Assembly: GCA_934203205.1 (NCBI GenBank) | Contig: CAKPYV010000004.1 | Span: 37,522 to 101,521 of the forward strand | Reading direction: 5' to 3' | DNA length: 64,000 bases | Origin: an uncultured Anaerovibrio sp. | Lineage (GTDB): Bacteria > Bacillota > Negativicutes > Selenomonadales > Selenomonadaceae | Part shown: positions 36,912-46,355 of the stretch, piece after piece | Layout: each line of letters starts with the position of its first letter | Position numbering within the stretch: position 1 is the first letter of the stretch | Translations under genes and position numbers: made by a program | Notes under the pieces: model-generated | Seen by the model: only the letters and a program-made list of their open reading frames with translations | The model's database searches: none | Told to the model about the DNA's origin: nothing

Positions 36912-37936
36912 AAATTATCCCGTCCTCGATTGGCCAGCATGATAATCACAGCCTCCAACTCCACCAAATCTGCCTGGCCGGTTTTCAGGCCATAATCCGC
37001 ATCAGACAGGGCCAACAGAGCTTTTTTTAAGAGTCCCGGCGGAAAGCTGGCCGCCTCCCGACCTGTTTTTTCGGCAATAAAAGGAGGCTGTCCCAATTTG
37101 CCAGCCAAGGCACGGCCACGAACACCTTGAGCCTGTAAGGCCTGGGCCTGCCACCACAGGCGGATTTGCCTAGCCACCAGACCTACGGTCAAGGCAAAAT
37201 ACACACCATTATCCAACTGTCGTTGAAATAATTGCAAAGCCTTGGCGGTTTGCCCTGCCCCAATGGCATTTAGCATAGCAAAGCTGGAAATTTCCGGCAC
37301 ATCAGAAAAAGCCTGCATCAAATGCTGACGGGTAATCTGCCGCTGCTCTGGCCCTAGGAACAAAGCCAGCTTTTCCAGCTCCTTATTGAGGAAGGCCAAA
37401 TCCACCGTCTGCATACTGCTTACAGCTCCTACCATGTATTCGTAGGCCTGCCTATCCATATTTTTATTTAGCTCCTGCAGCTTTCCCTGCAACCAGTCCC
37501 CAATATTGCTGGCCCGAATAGGCTCCGACTCCATAACTATGCCAGCCTCAGCTAGAATCTTGTACAGTTTTTTTCGCTTGTCCGGCTTGCCATGATATTC
37601 AAAAATCACATAGCTGAATTCAGGTATATTTTGCAGCATAGCATGAAATTTTTCTTCTAATTTCTTACTGCTGCTTTCCCCCTTATCCTTAAAAAGGGCA
37701 GCGGATTTAACCCATATTACATTTTTGTCTGTCAAAAATGGCACAGACTCCACCAAGGTCATAATCTCGCTAAGAGAGGTGCCATCTGCCACCTGCACAT
37801 CCTCCATAGAACATTGCCATGTCTTTAGCAGTGCCTCCCTGGCCTTATCTATATAATAGGCTTCCTCTCCTGCCAGCAGGTACAAATGACCAATTTTTCC
37901 CTGCCGCAACCCTGCCATCAGCTCACCATAATTCAT
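36908..37936 (-). CDS. holA: DNA polymerase III delta subunit
   Basis: A 342-aa clamp-loader delta subunit: LYLLAGEEAYYIDKAREALL at the N terminus, the SVPFLTDKNVIWVK segment, and a C-terminal helical collar with ARQIRLWWQAQAL. AGGTG site upstream of the ATG. Followed by hemW with a 4-bp overlap. Confidence 0.93.
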   Translation of the reverse strand: MNYGELMAGLRQGKIGHLYLLAGEEAYYIDKAREALLKTWQCSMEDVQVADGTSLSEIMTLVESVPFLTDKNVIWVKSAALFKDKGESSSKKLEEKFHAMLQNIPEFSYVIFEYHGKPDKRKKLYKILAEAGIVMESEPIRASNIGDWLQGKLQELNKNMDRQAYEYMVGAVSSMQTVDLAFLNKELEKLALFLGPEQRQITRQHLMQAFSDVPEISSFAMLNAIGAGQTAKALQLFQRQLDNGVYFALTVGLVARQIRLWWQAQALQAQGVRGRALAGKLGQPPFIAEKTGREAASFPPGLLKKALLALSDADYGLKTGQADLVELEAVIIMLANRGRDNL

Positions 37937-38015
37937 ATTTTTTCACCTGCCTACTTCTCTCCGTTTTCTGCCCACTGTATTAATTATATGCAGAATCCAG
38001 TTTTCTATCAATGAA

Positions 38016-38050
38016 AAATCCGCCTGCATTTCCCCAATACAGACGGATTT
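38016..38050 (-). terminator. Terminator after the PqqD-like gene
   Basis: AAATCCGTCTG and CAGGCGGATTT arms (one G-T pair) followed by TTCATT on the minus strand. Ends the OPT-PqqD transcript. Confidence 0.75.
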
Positions 38051-38080
38051 CACGGGGCCACACGCCCCATTGCCTATCAA

Positions 38081-38419
38081 TTACTTTTCTCTCACTATAA
38101 AGCCATAACGCTCCAGAAGATTGAAAAACTGTCCCAATCTAGGCAGTAACGGCTCAGCCTTTTCCCCAAAATGACTGTGCACAGCCTCAGATACAGTTTT
38201 CACATCGTGGCTGGATTCCAATTCCTGCCACACAAAGCTGCCCAGCTCATCCAGCTTAATATAGCTGGTAGAGGGCCGCTTAAAAACCTTGTGAGCTATG
38301 GCTGCAAAGAGCCCCCTATGCTCCATGGCCAGCTCCACAGCACCATCCTCTAACACCTTCCATTGCAAATCAGGATTGCGATGATACCTTAGGTCAAAAA
38401 TATTCTTGGACTTAAGCAT
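38081..38419 (-). CDS. PqqD-family small protein
   Basis: The protein has 112 aa from the ATG at 38419, which overlaps the OPT gene stop by 8 bp. A TTG at 38437 would give 118 aa. It has the PqqD-like pattern: beta strands up to YIKLDELGSFVWQELE, then helices with VSEAVHSHFGEKAEPLLPRL and FFNLLERYGFI. PqqD domains are winged-helix modules that bind RiPP leader peptides. Here no radical SAM gene or precursor peptide is seen, and it is coupled to a peptide transporter. Function open. Confidence 0.75.
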   Translation of the reverse strand: MLKSKNIFDLRYHRNPDLQWKVLEDGAVELAMEHRGLFAAIAHKVFKRPSTSYIKLDELGSFVWQELESSHDVKTVSEAVHSHFGEKAEPLLPRLGQFFNLLERYGFIVREK

Positions 38420-40286
38420 TCTTCTTACCAGACTCAATGGTGTAAATCATTACACAAATCAAAGCGATAAAGGCAACAATAGAGCCAATTTCACCCAGAT
38501 TAATAGTGCCAGAGATATCAGTATCTACATTCAGCACTGCCAGCAGAGCCAGTACAATACCTACAATACCCTCACCGGCAATCATACCAGATGCCATCAG
38601 AGTACCGTTGTTAATAGCAGCTTCCTTAATCTTGTCAGACTGATACTTCTTAGCCTCCCAGATACGGCGAATCAGACCACCGATAAAGAGAGGAGCAGTC
38701 AGATAGATTGGCAGATACAGGCCGATAGCGAAAGCCAATACAGGCAAGCCCAGCAGCTCAACTACCACAGCAATAGCTGCCCCCATGAATACCAAATCCC
38801 AAGGCAGGTTAGCAGTAATAACGCCCTCTACAATCATCTTCATCAGCATAGCCTGTGGTGCTGCCAGCTCCTTGGAACCAAAGCCCCAGGCAGCATTCAG
38901 CAGATACAGTACGCCGCCCACAGTCAGAGCAGAAACGAACACACCAACTAGCTCACCCATCTGCTGCTTAACAGGAGTTGCACCCAGAATATAACCGGTC
39001 TTCAAATCCTGAGAGGTATCACCAGCAATAGCTGCTACAATACAGATAATGGAACCGATAGCAATAACTGCCATCATGCCCTCCTGACCTACATTGCCAT
39101 TAGCTACAAAGATAATGCTGATGAACAGCAGGGAAGCAATGGTCATACCGGAAACAGGGTTGTTACTGGAGCCTACAATACCTACGATACGGGAGGATAC
39201 AGTAGCAAAGAAGAAACCAAAGATAACTACCAAAGCAGCACCCATTGGGCTGATTGGAATAACAGGTACAATTACCATCAAGGCAGCCATAGCAACAACG
39301 CCGCCAATAATGAACTTCAGGGAAAGATCCTGATCAGTACGCAGAGCAGTGTGACCGCCACCAAAGCTGCCCAAGGACTTCTTGAAGGTATCAACAATCA
39401 AAGGCAGAGCCTTTACCAAGCTGATAATACCGCCAGCAGCCAAAGCACCAGCGCCGATGTAGCGACCGAAGCTGCTCCACATAGCACCAGGGCTCAACTC
39501 CTGAATCATCTTGGTTGCAGGGAATATTACCTCATCGGCACCATAGAAAGCGATACAGGGCAGGATGCAGAACCACATGAGGATAGATCCTGCAAACAGC
39601 ACGGAAGATACACGATAACCACAGATGTAACCTACACCCAGCAGCGCTGGCAGTACATCTATACCAATCTCGGAACCCTTGAAACGCTCAAAGCTATAAG
39701 CGATTTCACTTGGGAATACCTTCAGACCATCAGTTACAAACTTATAAACTGCTGCCAAACCAAGACCTGCAAAAATAGTCTTGGCAGAAGATTCCTTACC
39801 TTCGCCAGCCAGCAGGATTTCTGCGCAGGCAGTTCCTTCTGGATATGGCAGAACACCATGCTCCTTAACAATAAGAGCCTTGCGGAGAGGCACCATAAAC
39901 AGTACACCCATAACACCGCCGATAAAAGCTACAATTGCAATCTCTACCATGGATGGAGTCTCAGTGCCCCACTCCTGTGCCCACATAAACATAGCAGGCA
40001 GGGTAAAGATACAGCCTGCTGCTACGGACTCACCAGCAGAACCAATGGTCTGAACCATATTGTTCTCCAGAATGGAATCACGCTTCAACAGGACACGAAT
40101 AACAGCCATTGAAATAACGGCTGCTGGAATAGATGCAGATATGGTCATACCTACACGCAATCCCAGATAGGCATTGGCACCGCCGAACAAAATAGCCAGC
40201 AGCATACCTACCACTACAGAAACCGCCGTTAATTCCAAAGGAGTTTTCTCCGCAGGAATATAAGGCTTGAATGTTCCCTTTTCCAC
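38412..40286 (-). CDS. OPT family oligopeptide transporter
   Basis: A 624-aa integral membrane protein with about 14 hydrophobic segments. Markers: ELTAVSVVVGMLLAILFGGANAYLGLRVGMT, PYPEGTACAEIL (39-type PYPxGxA loop) and NNPVSGMTIASLL. Takes up peptides or metal complexes across the inner membrane. GTG start with AGAGGT upstream. Overlaps the PqqD-like gene. Confidence 0.93.
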   Translation of the reverse strand: MEKGTFKPYIPAEKTPLELTAVSVVVGMLLAILFGGANAYLGLRVGMTISASIPAAVISMAVIRVLLKRDSILENNMVQTIGSAGESVAAGCIFTLPAMFMWAQEWGTETPSMVEIAIVAFIGGVMGVLFMVPLRKALIVKEHGVLPYPEGTACAEILLAGEGKESSAKTIFAGLGLAAVYKFVTDGLKVFPSEIAYSFERFKGSEIGIDVLPALLGVGYICGYRVSSVLFAGSILMWFCILPCIAFYGADEVIFPATKMIQELSPGAMWSSFGRYIGAGALAAGGIISLVKALPLIVDTFKKSLGSFGGGHTALRTDQDLSLKFIIGGVVAMAALMVIVPVIPISPMGAALVVIFGFFFATVSSRIVGIVGSSNNPVSGMTIASLLFISIIFVANGNVGQEGMMAVIAIGSIICIVAAIAGDTSQDLKTGYILGATPVKQQMGELVGVFVSALTVGGVLYLLNAAWGFGSKELAAPQAMLMKMIVEGVITANLPWDLVFMGAAIAVVVELLGLPVLAFAIGLYLPIYLTAPLFIGGLIRRIWEAKKYQSDKIKEAAINNGTLMASGMIAGEGIVGIVLALLAVLNVDTDISGTINLGEIGSIVAFIALICVMIYTIESGKKNA

Positions 40287-40333
40287 TTAAAATACCTCTT
40301 TTCATAAAAATATACACTTAGACTGAAAAATGG

Positions 40334-40387
40334 TATGCGCTGTCTAGCAATAATGGATTTTGTCCATTATAACTAGACATTGCATAC
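40334..40387 (-). terminator. Long hairpin terminator after comEC
   Basis: GTATGC/GCATAC outer arms, CTAGACA/TGTCTAG, and inner ATAATGG/CCATTAT stems, followed by CATTTTTCAG on the minus strand. Part of the 291-bp gap between the OPT and comEC genes, where no other feature is evident. Confidence 0.75.
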
Positions 40388-40577
40388 TCTATTCCATTCC
40401 ATACATACTTTGCAATTTTATCACATTTAAGAAATACTTTCAATACTCCCATATTTTACGGGCTTTAACAAATAACACATTTCTATGCATACTTTGATAT
40501 TCCTTAAATATTTATACACAACTATGCATATTTTTAGAAAATTTTAAAATATCTCCGAAAATAAAGATTTTTTATGT

Positions 40578-43112
40578 TTAGTAGAAACTTTCAACCTTAA
40601 TGCTCTTTCCATCGGATCTAAAGACAATGGCTCCCTGCTGATCTGTCCGCAAAATTTTCGCCTTAGTACAGCTAGTCAGTCGATTGAGAATTTCCTTATG
40701 GGGATGGCCAAAGCTATTATTGTAGCCACAGGAAATAACCGCCCAGCCAGGATTTACCGCTGTCAAAAATTCCTGACTGCTGGAGGTGCGGCTGCCATGA
40801 TGGCCTACCTTTAGCACTGTACTGGCTACATTGGTGCCATTAGCCAATACCTGCTGTTCCTGCTCCGCTATCAAATCCCCAGTAAACAAAAAAGAAGCCT
40901 CCCCATAGCTCACCCGTATCAAATTAGAAAATTCATTGCCAGTGGCCTGCAGCTGACTTTCCTGCACCTTCTTTGACTCCGGAGAATAAAGCATATCTAT
41001 CCGTACTCCATCCAATTCTATACTACTGCCCTCCTGCAAGGGCACCAGCAACTTTTTTATTTTCCCTATTTCCCCTGTGCCAAAAGTTTGAAGATAATCC
41101 CCTGCTCCCTCATGGCCAATGCCGATAGCACCTACCGGTATTTTAGTCAAGATACCTTTCACCCCTCCTGCATGGTCATCATGGGCGTGGGTAAGAAAAA
41201 TATAGTCCAGCTTTTCCACGCCATAATGCAGGAGATAAGGTACATCCACCCTGCTGCCAATATCATAGCTTCCCTCCCGAACTCCCCCGGTATCCACCAT
41301 AAAGGCTCTGCCGTGTGGAGTTATAACCAGGGCACTATCTCCTTGGCCCACATCAATAAAATGCACCTGCATTTCCTTATTATTGCCCCCCATCTGCCAA
41401 CAGCAGAAAACTACCACCAGCATTCCCAGTAATAAAAAAGCTTGCCAGCCTTTTGAATCCCTTAGCTTCTGTCCCATAGCCAGCAGATATTTACTGCCAA
41501 CACAGGACATCAGTCTTTTCCTGTGTTCATCACCAATAACCAGCCAGCCTAATCCCATATAGTACAGCATTCCTCCCCACCAACTAAAGGTAGGCATATA
41601 GATTTGACTTCCCGGCAAAGCCGCCACCCAACGGGAAAGTTCATAAACCAAGCCCAGCACCACACTGGCCAGAAGAAAAACCACCTTGCCTGCCAAAGGA
41701 AGTAGACTGGCTAGCAAGCCTGCCAGCAGTCCTGCCACAATAATCCATTCCACAATAGGGGCAATCACCAAATTGGCCAACAAGGAGCTAAGGGAAAGCA
41801 CATTGAAATACCAAGCGATTATGGGAAGTACAGACAGCTGGGCACCTATAGTTACAGCCAAACTATCTGCCACAAATACCGGCAGTTTCTTGCGCAGACT
41901 TTCCCTAAGAGGGGGCGCTAAATACAAAAGCCCAGCGGTAGCCCCAAAGGACAGCTGAAAGCTAATATCAAAAAGCCAAAGGGGAGAATATAGCAATAAG
42001 CCCAAAGCCACCAATCCCAGGATATGCTGAGCATCCCTTTCCCTGCCGGCAGTTAAGGCTAAGAGTGTTAAAATTCCCATTAAGGCAGAGCGAATAACTG
42101 GGGGAATAGCCCCTGCCAAAAGGCTATAAAACAATATAACCCCTGTAGCCAAGGCTGCTGTTGCCCTGGGGGACATATGCAGAAAACGCCCTACAATATT
42201 TGCGGTACCAGCCATCAAAGTTATATGAGAGCCGGATACAGAAAGAATATGAACAATGCCGGTTACAGTAAAAGCCTCCAGCAGTTCTGGGCGTATCCCC
42301 TGATAACCACCAAAAAGCATGGCAAAAATCGCTGCCGCATCCTGCTTTGGCATAGCCTGAGCCATATAGGCCTCATATTGCTTCCGCACCTGCTCCGCCA
42401 GCCTTGCCAAGGATTTTTCCTGTCTTGGCTCTATAACAAGACTATATTTGCTAATCATAGCCCTGCCACAGATACCCTTGGCTTTATTGCTCATAACTGT
42501 ATTCATGCGTCCTGGATTGCCATAGTCATGAAATTCACTAATCGTACCTACTAATTGAATACCATCTCCCACCTGACCATAGATGTCTTCTATAGACTCA
42601 ACAACAGTATCATCTTCTAAACCTGTTGCTTTATTTTTCCCCTGTTGAGGTGATTTTTTGAGAGATTCTTCCCCGCCATACACCAATAATTTTCCCTGCA
42701 TGACTTGGCCTGCTTTGCCGGATTTACTTCCCTGCCAAACCTTTTCCACCTCCACCACGTATTGCAGATTAAGCTTGCCCTTTTCATCTCTGGTAACATT
42801 GGGTGGCTCAGCCAATTTTCCCTGCAGCTTTACCTGCTGGCCAGCTAATTTAATTATATTGTTTTCCTCTATATTTATAGCTAAATAATATCTCCCTGCC
42901 CCTAACAGAATCAGGCCCAGCCACAGGCAGGCCCAGGCCATTTTATGCTCCTTCTTAATAAGCACTGCTCCTGCCAGCAGTAACAGCAAGGCGCCTAGAA
43001 AAAATGCTCCTTGATATGGCTGGAGCTTCATGGCATCAGCCAGTAGAATCCCTCCCACAAGACCAGCCAATAGCAGATTTACAAAGGCCTTGGGATGCTG
43101 ACCATATTTCAT
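40578..43112 (-). CDS. comEC: DNA uptake channel ComEC/Rec2
   Basis: An 844-aa protein with three parts: an N-terminal OB-like domain (to about residue 230), the Competence domain of about ten membrane segments (FTVTGIVHILSVSGSHITLM), and a C-terminal metallo-beta-lactamase domain (VHFIDVGQGDSALV, LTHAHDDHAGG, KVGHHGSRTSS). It carries single-stranded DNA into the cytoplasm. ATGA overlap with comEA upstream. Confidence 0.97.
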   Translation of the reverse strand: MKYGQHPKAFVNLLLAGLVGGILLADAMKLQPYQGAFFLGALLLLLAGAVLIKKEHKMAWACLWLGLILLGAGRYYLAINIEENNIIKLAGQQVKLQGKLAEPPNVTRDEKGKLNLQYVVEVEKVWQGSKSGKAGQVMQGKLLVYGGEESLKKSPQQGKNKATGLEDDTVVESIEDIYGQVGDGIQLVGTISEFHDYGNPGRMNTVMSNKAKGICGRAMISKYSLVIEPRQEKSLARLAEQVRKQYEAYMAQAMPKQDAAAIFAMLFGGYQGIRPELLEAFTVTGIVHILSVSGSHITLMAGTANIVGRFLHMSPRATAALATGVILFYSLLAGAIPPVIRSALMGILTLLALTAGRERDAQHILGLVALGLLLYSPLWLFDISFQLSFGATAGLLYLAPPLRESLRKKLPVFVADSLAVTIGAQLSVLPIIAWYFNVLSLSSLLANLVIAPIVEWIIVAGLLAGLLASLLPLAGKVVFLLASVVLGLVYELSRWVAALPGSQIYMPTFSWWGGMLYYMGLGWLVIGDEHRKRLMSCVGSKYLLAMGQKLRDSKGWQAFLLLGMLVVVFCCWQMGGNNKEMQVHFIDVGQGDSALVITPHGRAFMVDTGGVREGSYDIGSRVDVPYLLHYGVEKLDYIFLTHAHDDHAGGVKGILTKIPVGAIGIGHEGAGDYLQTFGTGEIGKIKKLLVPLQEGSSIELDGVRIDMLYSPESKKVQESQLQATGNEFSNLIRVSYGEASFLFTGDLIAEQEQQVLANGTNVASTVLKVGHHGSRTSSSQEFLTAVNPGWAVISCGYNNSFGHPHKEILNRLTSCTKAKILRTDQQGAIVFRSDGKSIKVESFY

Positions 43113-43744
43113 ATAGCTATTTGCTCCTTTAGCTTGGCATATTTGGCCTTGCCTATGCCCTTAACCTGCATAATATCCTCTGGAGCTTGAAAGCTGCCAT
43201 TGGCCTCCCGATAATCTATGATCCGTTGAGCCATAGCCGGCCCTATGCCCTTAAGCTTTTTCAGCTCCTCCACATTTGCAGTATTAATATTTACTATTTC
43301 AACACTGGCATTTTTTCCTTGCTCAGAAGAACTGGTCTTAGAATTCCTGCTTGCAACACTACTCTCTACACCAGAATGATTCCCTTGGCTTCCTGTATTG
43401 CCATCTTTAGATATAGCTTTCCCCTTTACCCGAATTTCCATGCCATCCTTAACGGTAGCCGCCATGTTCACCTGACTGCTATCGGCGGTAGGCAGCAGTC
43501 CTCCACATTGATTAATGGCATCTCCTACCCGTCCTTCCCAAGGCACATATACCACCCCTGGCTTTGCCACCTCTCCTGTAACATATACAGCCACCTGCCT
43601 CTCACTGACAGCATCCTTATTATCAGAGGATAAGGCAGACAAATCCACAGCCTGACCAGACTGCTGATAATCATAAAAGCTAATTCCCGTCACCAGCAAC
43701 AATATAATTCCCAAAGCTCCCATAACCTTCCTGTACATAGGCAT
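43109..43744 (-). CDS. comEA: DNA-binding competence protein ComEA
   Basis: A 211-aa protein with one N-terminal membrane helix (MGALGIILLLVTGISF), an SLBB domain (VYVTGEVAKPGVVYVPWEGR) and C-terminal double HhH (INTANVEELKKLKGIGPAMAQRIIDYR). Binds incoming DNA at the outer face of the membrane. I chose the ATG at 43744, six bases after GGAGGTG; the TTG at 43759 overlaps that site. Confidence 0.96.
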   Translation of the reverse strand: MPMYRKVMGALGIILLLVTGISFYDYQQSGQAVDLSALSSDNKDAVSERQVAVYVTGEVAKPGVVYVPWEGRVGDAINQCGGLLPTADSSQVNMAATVKDGMEIRVKGKAISKDGNTGSQGNHSGVESSVASRNSKTSSSEQGKNASVEIVNINTANVEELKKLKGIGPAMAQRIIDYREANGSFQAPEDIMQVKGIGKAKYAKLKEQIAI

Positions 43745-43871
43745 TTTTCTCACCTCCAAATATTTTCTTCAATATAGCATTAACTACTTTATTTTTCAAT
43801 ACTTCAAATTATCGTTATATTATATATATAAAGAAACATGATTTCTTCAGCAAATTTCTAATAAAATAAAA

Positions 43872-43913
43872 AAAGACCGCTTCCCTGCTGATTTTCAACA
43901 AGGAAACAGTCTT
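43872..43913 (-). terminator. Terminator after queF
   Basis: AAGACTGTTTCCTTG and CAGGGAAGCGGTCTT arms, near-perfect, followed by TTTTTATTTTATT on the minus strand. Confidence 0.88.
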
Positions 43914-43926
43914 CAACGCAAAATAT

Positions 43927-44424
43927 TTATCTATTGTCTACCTTATCCATAGCCACCAAATCATGCTGGCTGAATCTCTGCCAAGCCAGTTCCTCAAATT
44001 TGGTGCCAGGCTTGCCATAATTGGTATATGGATCTATGGAAATTCCCCCTCGTGGCAGGAACTTACCCCATACCTCCAGATATCTTGGCTCCAGCAGCTT
44101 CACCAGATCTTTCATGATAATATTTACCACATCCTCATGAAAATCTCCGTGATTGCGGAAACTGAAAAGATACAGCTTCAGGGATTTGCTTTCTACCATC
44201 TTAATATCCGGCACATAGGAAATATAAATGGTAGCAAAATCCGGCTGACCTGTAATAGGACACAGGCTGGTAAACTCAGGACAGTTGAATTTTACCCAAT
44301 AATCCCGATCTGGGTGCTTATTGTCAAAAGTTTCCAGCACCTCTGGCTTGTAGTCAAAATCATATTTAGTATGCTGATTGCCCAAAAGGGTGATGTCAGG
44401 CATATTTTCTCTATCTCTACTCAT
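43927..44424 (-). CDS. queF: NADPH-dependent 7-cyano-7-deazaguanine reductase
   Basis: A 165-aa type I QueF, reducing preQ0 to preQ1 in queuosine synthesis. Catalytic Cys in [13 protein letters not shown] (C55) and the [20 protein letters not shown] segment. I favour the ATG at 44424 ([17 protein letters not shown]), typical of the family; its ribosome-binding site is poor, and an IS-like scar lies just upstream. A TTG at 44454 is the alternative. No other queuosine genes are in the window. Confidence 0.93.
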   Translation of the reverse strand: MSRDRENMPDITLLGNQHTKYDFDYKPEVLETFDNKHPDRDYWVKFNCPEFTSLCPITGQPDFATIYISYVPDIKMVESKSLKLYLFSFRNHGDFHEDVVNIIMKDLVKLLEPRYLEVWGKFLPRGGISIDPYTNYGKPGTKFEELAWQRFSQHDLVAMDKVDNR

Positions 44425-44458
44425 AATTATTATATATACCTTTCTTTTATCCAATAGT

Positions 44459-44498
44459 GAACGTACTCCCGCCTATAGAGGCGGGAGCTTCCTGCTTA
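44459..44498 (-). mobile_element. IS200/IS605-like end scar upstream of queF
   Basis: On the minus strand, AAGCAGGAAG, then CTCCCGCC-TCTATA-GGCGGGAG, then TACGTTCAC. This hairpin plus TTCAC layout resembles the ends of IS200/IS605-family elements as I recall them. No transposase is present here. It begins right at the EAL gene stop and ends before queF, so an element may have inserted and left, or a partial copy remains. A plain terminator is less likely, as no T-run follows. Confidence 0.5.
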
Positions 44499-46217
44499 AA
44501 AACTGGTATAAAGATTGTCCGGCTCCACAAAGAATTTTTTCTCAAACTCCTCTGGTGGCTCTGGCCGGCCAAAATAATAGCCCTGAATAGTATCCGCATG
44601 ACAGAAATCCCGTAGCAGCAAATATTCCTTTTCGGCTTCCACGCCTTCGATGCAACAAGTAATATTCACACTATGACACAACTCAATGGTGGATTTCACC
44701 AGCTGACGGTCAAATTCATTATCTGGCTCCATAATATTTATAACAAAAGCTCTATCTATTTTTACAATATCACAGGCCAAATGCTTCATATAGGCCAGAG
44801 AGGAATAACCAGTGCCAAAATCATCCATAGCAATACTAATGCCTAAATCCCTAAACCGCTGGAACTGGGCATTAACATTGTTCCAATCAGATACAATGGC
44901 TGTTTCTGTCAGCTCCAAAACAATTAAATAAGGAGGCAAATCATATTTTTTCAGACACTCAATGGCAAAATCCTCAAAACCCTTTTCCTTAATCTGCTCA
45001 TAGGAAAGGTTGATGCTGATTCTCATGCCGGGCCACTTCTCCTGCCAAGCCTTGCACTGCTTTACAGCTGTTTCAAATATCCAGCGTCCCACCAAAATAA
45101 TCATCTTGGTTTCTTCCAGTATCCGCACAAATTCCATAGGAGAAACCATGCGGCCCTTGGGACTACGCCAACGAAGCAGGGCCTCTGCCCCGATGAGCCT
45201 CTGGGTTCTGGCGTTAACCTGTGGCTGATAGAACAAGGAAAAACCTTCATAATTATTTTCAATGCTATCATGAAGCATTTCCCGCATATTCACAGAACGA
45301 AGCCAGCGGTTATACTGCTCCTTGCTGAAAATTATATTCTTGTTTTTGCCCTCTCGCTTGGCCTGATCCAAGGCAGCCTCGCAATGCTTGTGCAGTACCA
45401 GATAGTCCTTGCCCCCCTGAGGATAGGCCACCGTACCGGCAGAAATGGTGCAAAACAGGCTTCGTCCCTCAACCACATGAGGATGACAAAAGGCTTTTTG
45501 AATATCCTCGTAAAGATTCTTCGCTGAATCCTCATCCAAGCCTGGCATTACTAAGCCAAATTCATCTCCATCCAGCTTATAGAGGCGAACACCCTCTGGC
45601 AAAACCTTTTCTATGGCCTCTGCCGCCAGCTTCAACATAATATTGCCATAACGACGATTATAGGATTCATTGATAATCTTGAAATTATCCAACCCCACAA
45701 TCATAATGATACCCTGGCCATATTCTCCATCTACTCGCACCAAGGCTTCTTTGACAGCTTTTTCAAATCTATATTTCCCCAGCAAACCTGTATTGGCATC
45801 TGCCTGAATCTTTTGTTCCATCTGCTTGATAACACCAGCAAAAAGCTCCGGCTCTCCTGTACGGCTGTCAAAGGATACTACACCGTGGCCATGAACCCAG
45901 ATATAGTTTCCCTTTATATCCCGCACTCTGTAAAAGGCATCATGGACATTATCCTCCGGAGTATAATTCTTATGCAGCTCCTTCAAAAAAACCTCTACAT
46001 CATCAGGATGGATAACAGGCACCCACACAGCCTCTATATCCGTAACCACTTCAGCCGGCAGGCCAAAATCTGCTACCATATTTGGAGATAGCATCATGAG
46101 ATTTGCCCTGATATCCTGAACATAATAATATTCTCTAGAGGCGGCACACAGCAATCTAAAATAACCTTGAATACGCTTCAATATGGAATCTTTCGGAATC
46201 CGACATCGTTTGCTCAT
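44496..46217 (-). CDS. PAS-GGDEF-EAL cyclic-di-GMP protein
   Basis: The protein has about 573 aa. A PAS domain (about 15-145, IHPDDVEVFL and YIWVHGHGVV), a GGDEF domain whose signature reads DGDEF, and a C-terminal EAL domain with EALLRW, DDFGTGYSSL and the KIDR motif. The EAL (phosphodiesterase) keeps its key motifs; the diguanylate cyclase site is altered in its first residue. The start at 46217 has GGAG well placed; an ATG at 46232 lacks one. Cytoplasmic. Confidence 0.9.
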   Translation of the reverse strand: MSKRCRIPKDSILKRIQGYFRLLCAASREYYYVQDIRANLMMLSPNMVADFGLPAEVVTDIEAVWVPVIHPDDVEVFLKELHKNYTPEDNVHDAFYRVRDIKGNYIWVHGHGVVSFDSRTGEPELFAGVIKQMEQKIQADANTGLLGKYRFEKAVKEALVRVDGEYGQGIIMIVGLDNFKIINESYNRRYGNIMLKLAAEAIEKVLPEGVRLYKLDGDEFGLVMPGLDEDSAKNLYEDIQKAFCHPHVVEGRSLFCTISAGTVAYPQGGKDYLVLHKHCEAALDQAKREGKNKNIIFSKEQYNRWLRSVNMREMLHDSIENNYEGFSLFYQPQVNARTQRLIGAEALLRWRSPKGRMVSPMEFVRILEETKMIILVGRWIFETAVKQCKAWQEKWPGMRISINLSYEQIKEKGFEDFAIECLKKYDLPPYLIVLELTETAIVSDWNNVNAQFQRFRDLGISIAMDDFGTGYSSLAYMKHLACDIVKIDRAFVINIMEPDNEFDRQLVKSTIELCHSVNITCCIEGVEAEKEYLLLRDFCHADTIQGYYFGRPEPPEEFEKKFFVEPDNLYTSF

Positions 46218-46309
46218 TCGTAACAACTCCATAACACAAAATCGTCAACTAGTATAAAACAGATACATTTTATACAATATTCACTATAATAGCAATGTTT
46301 TTCCAAAAA

Positions 46310-46343
46310 AATTACCGTACCATAATAGGATGGCACGGTAATT
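46310..46343 (-). terminator. Terminator after the TRAP permease gene
   Basis: AATTACCGT and ACGGTAATT arms, with further pairing of GCCAT to ATGGT, followed by TTTTTGG on the minus strand. Confidence 0.88.
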
Positions 46344-46355
46344 AGAAAGTTAAAT

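Noticed and set aside
44425..44500. A preQ1 riboswitch before queF
   Set aside because: The hairpin is CTCCCGCC/GGCGGGAG with TTCAC, like an IS end, without a preQ1 aptamer pattern I can see.
41383..45417. C6 runs in comEC (near 41390) and in the PAS-GGDEF-EAL gene (near 45412)
   Set aside because: Too short to be likely phase switches and both are in frame.
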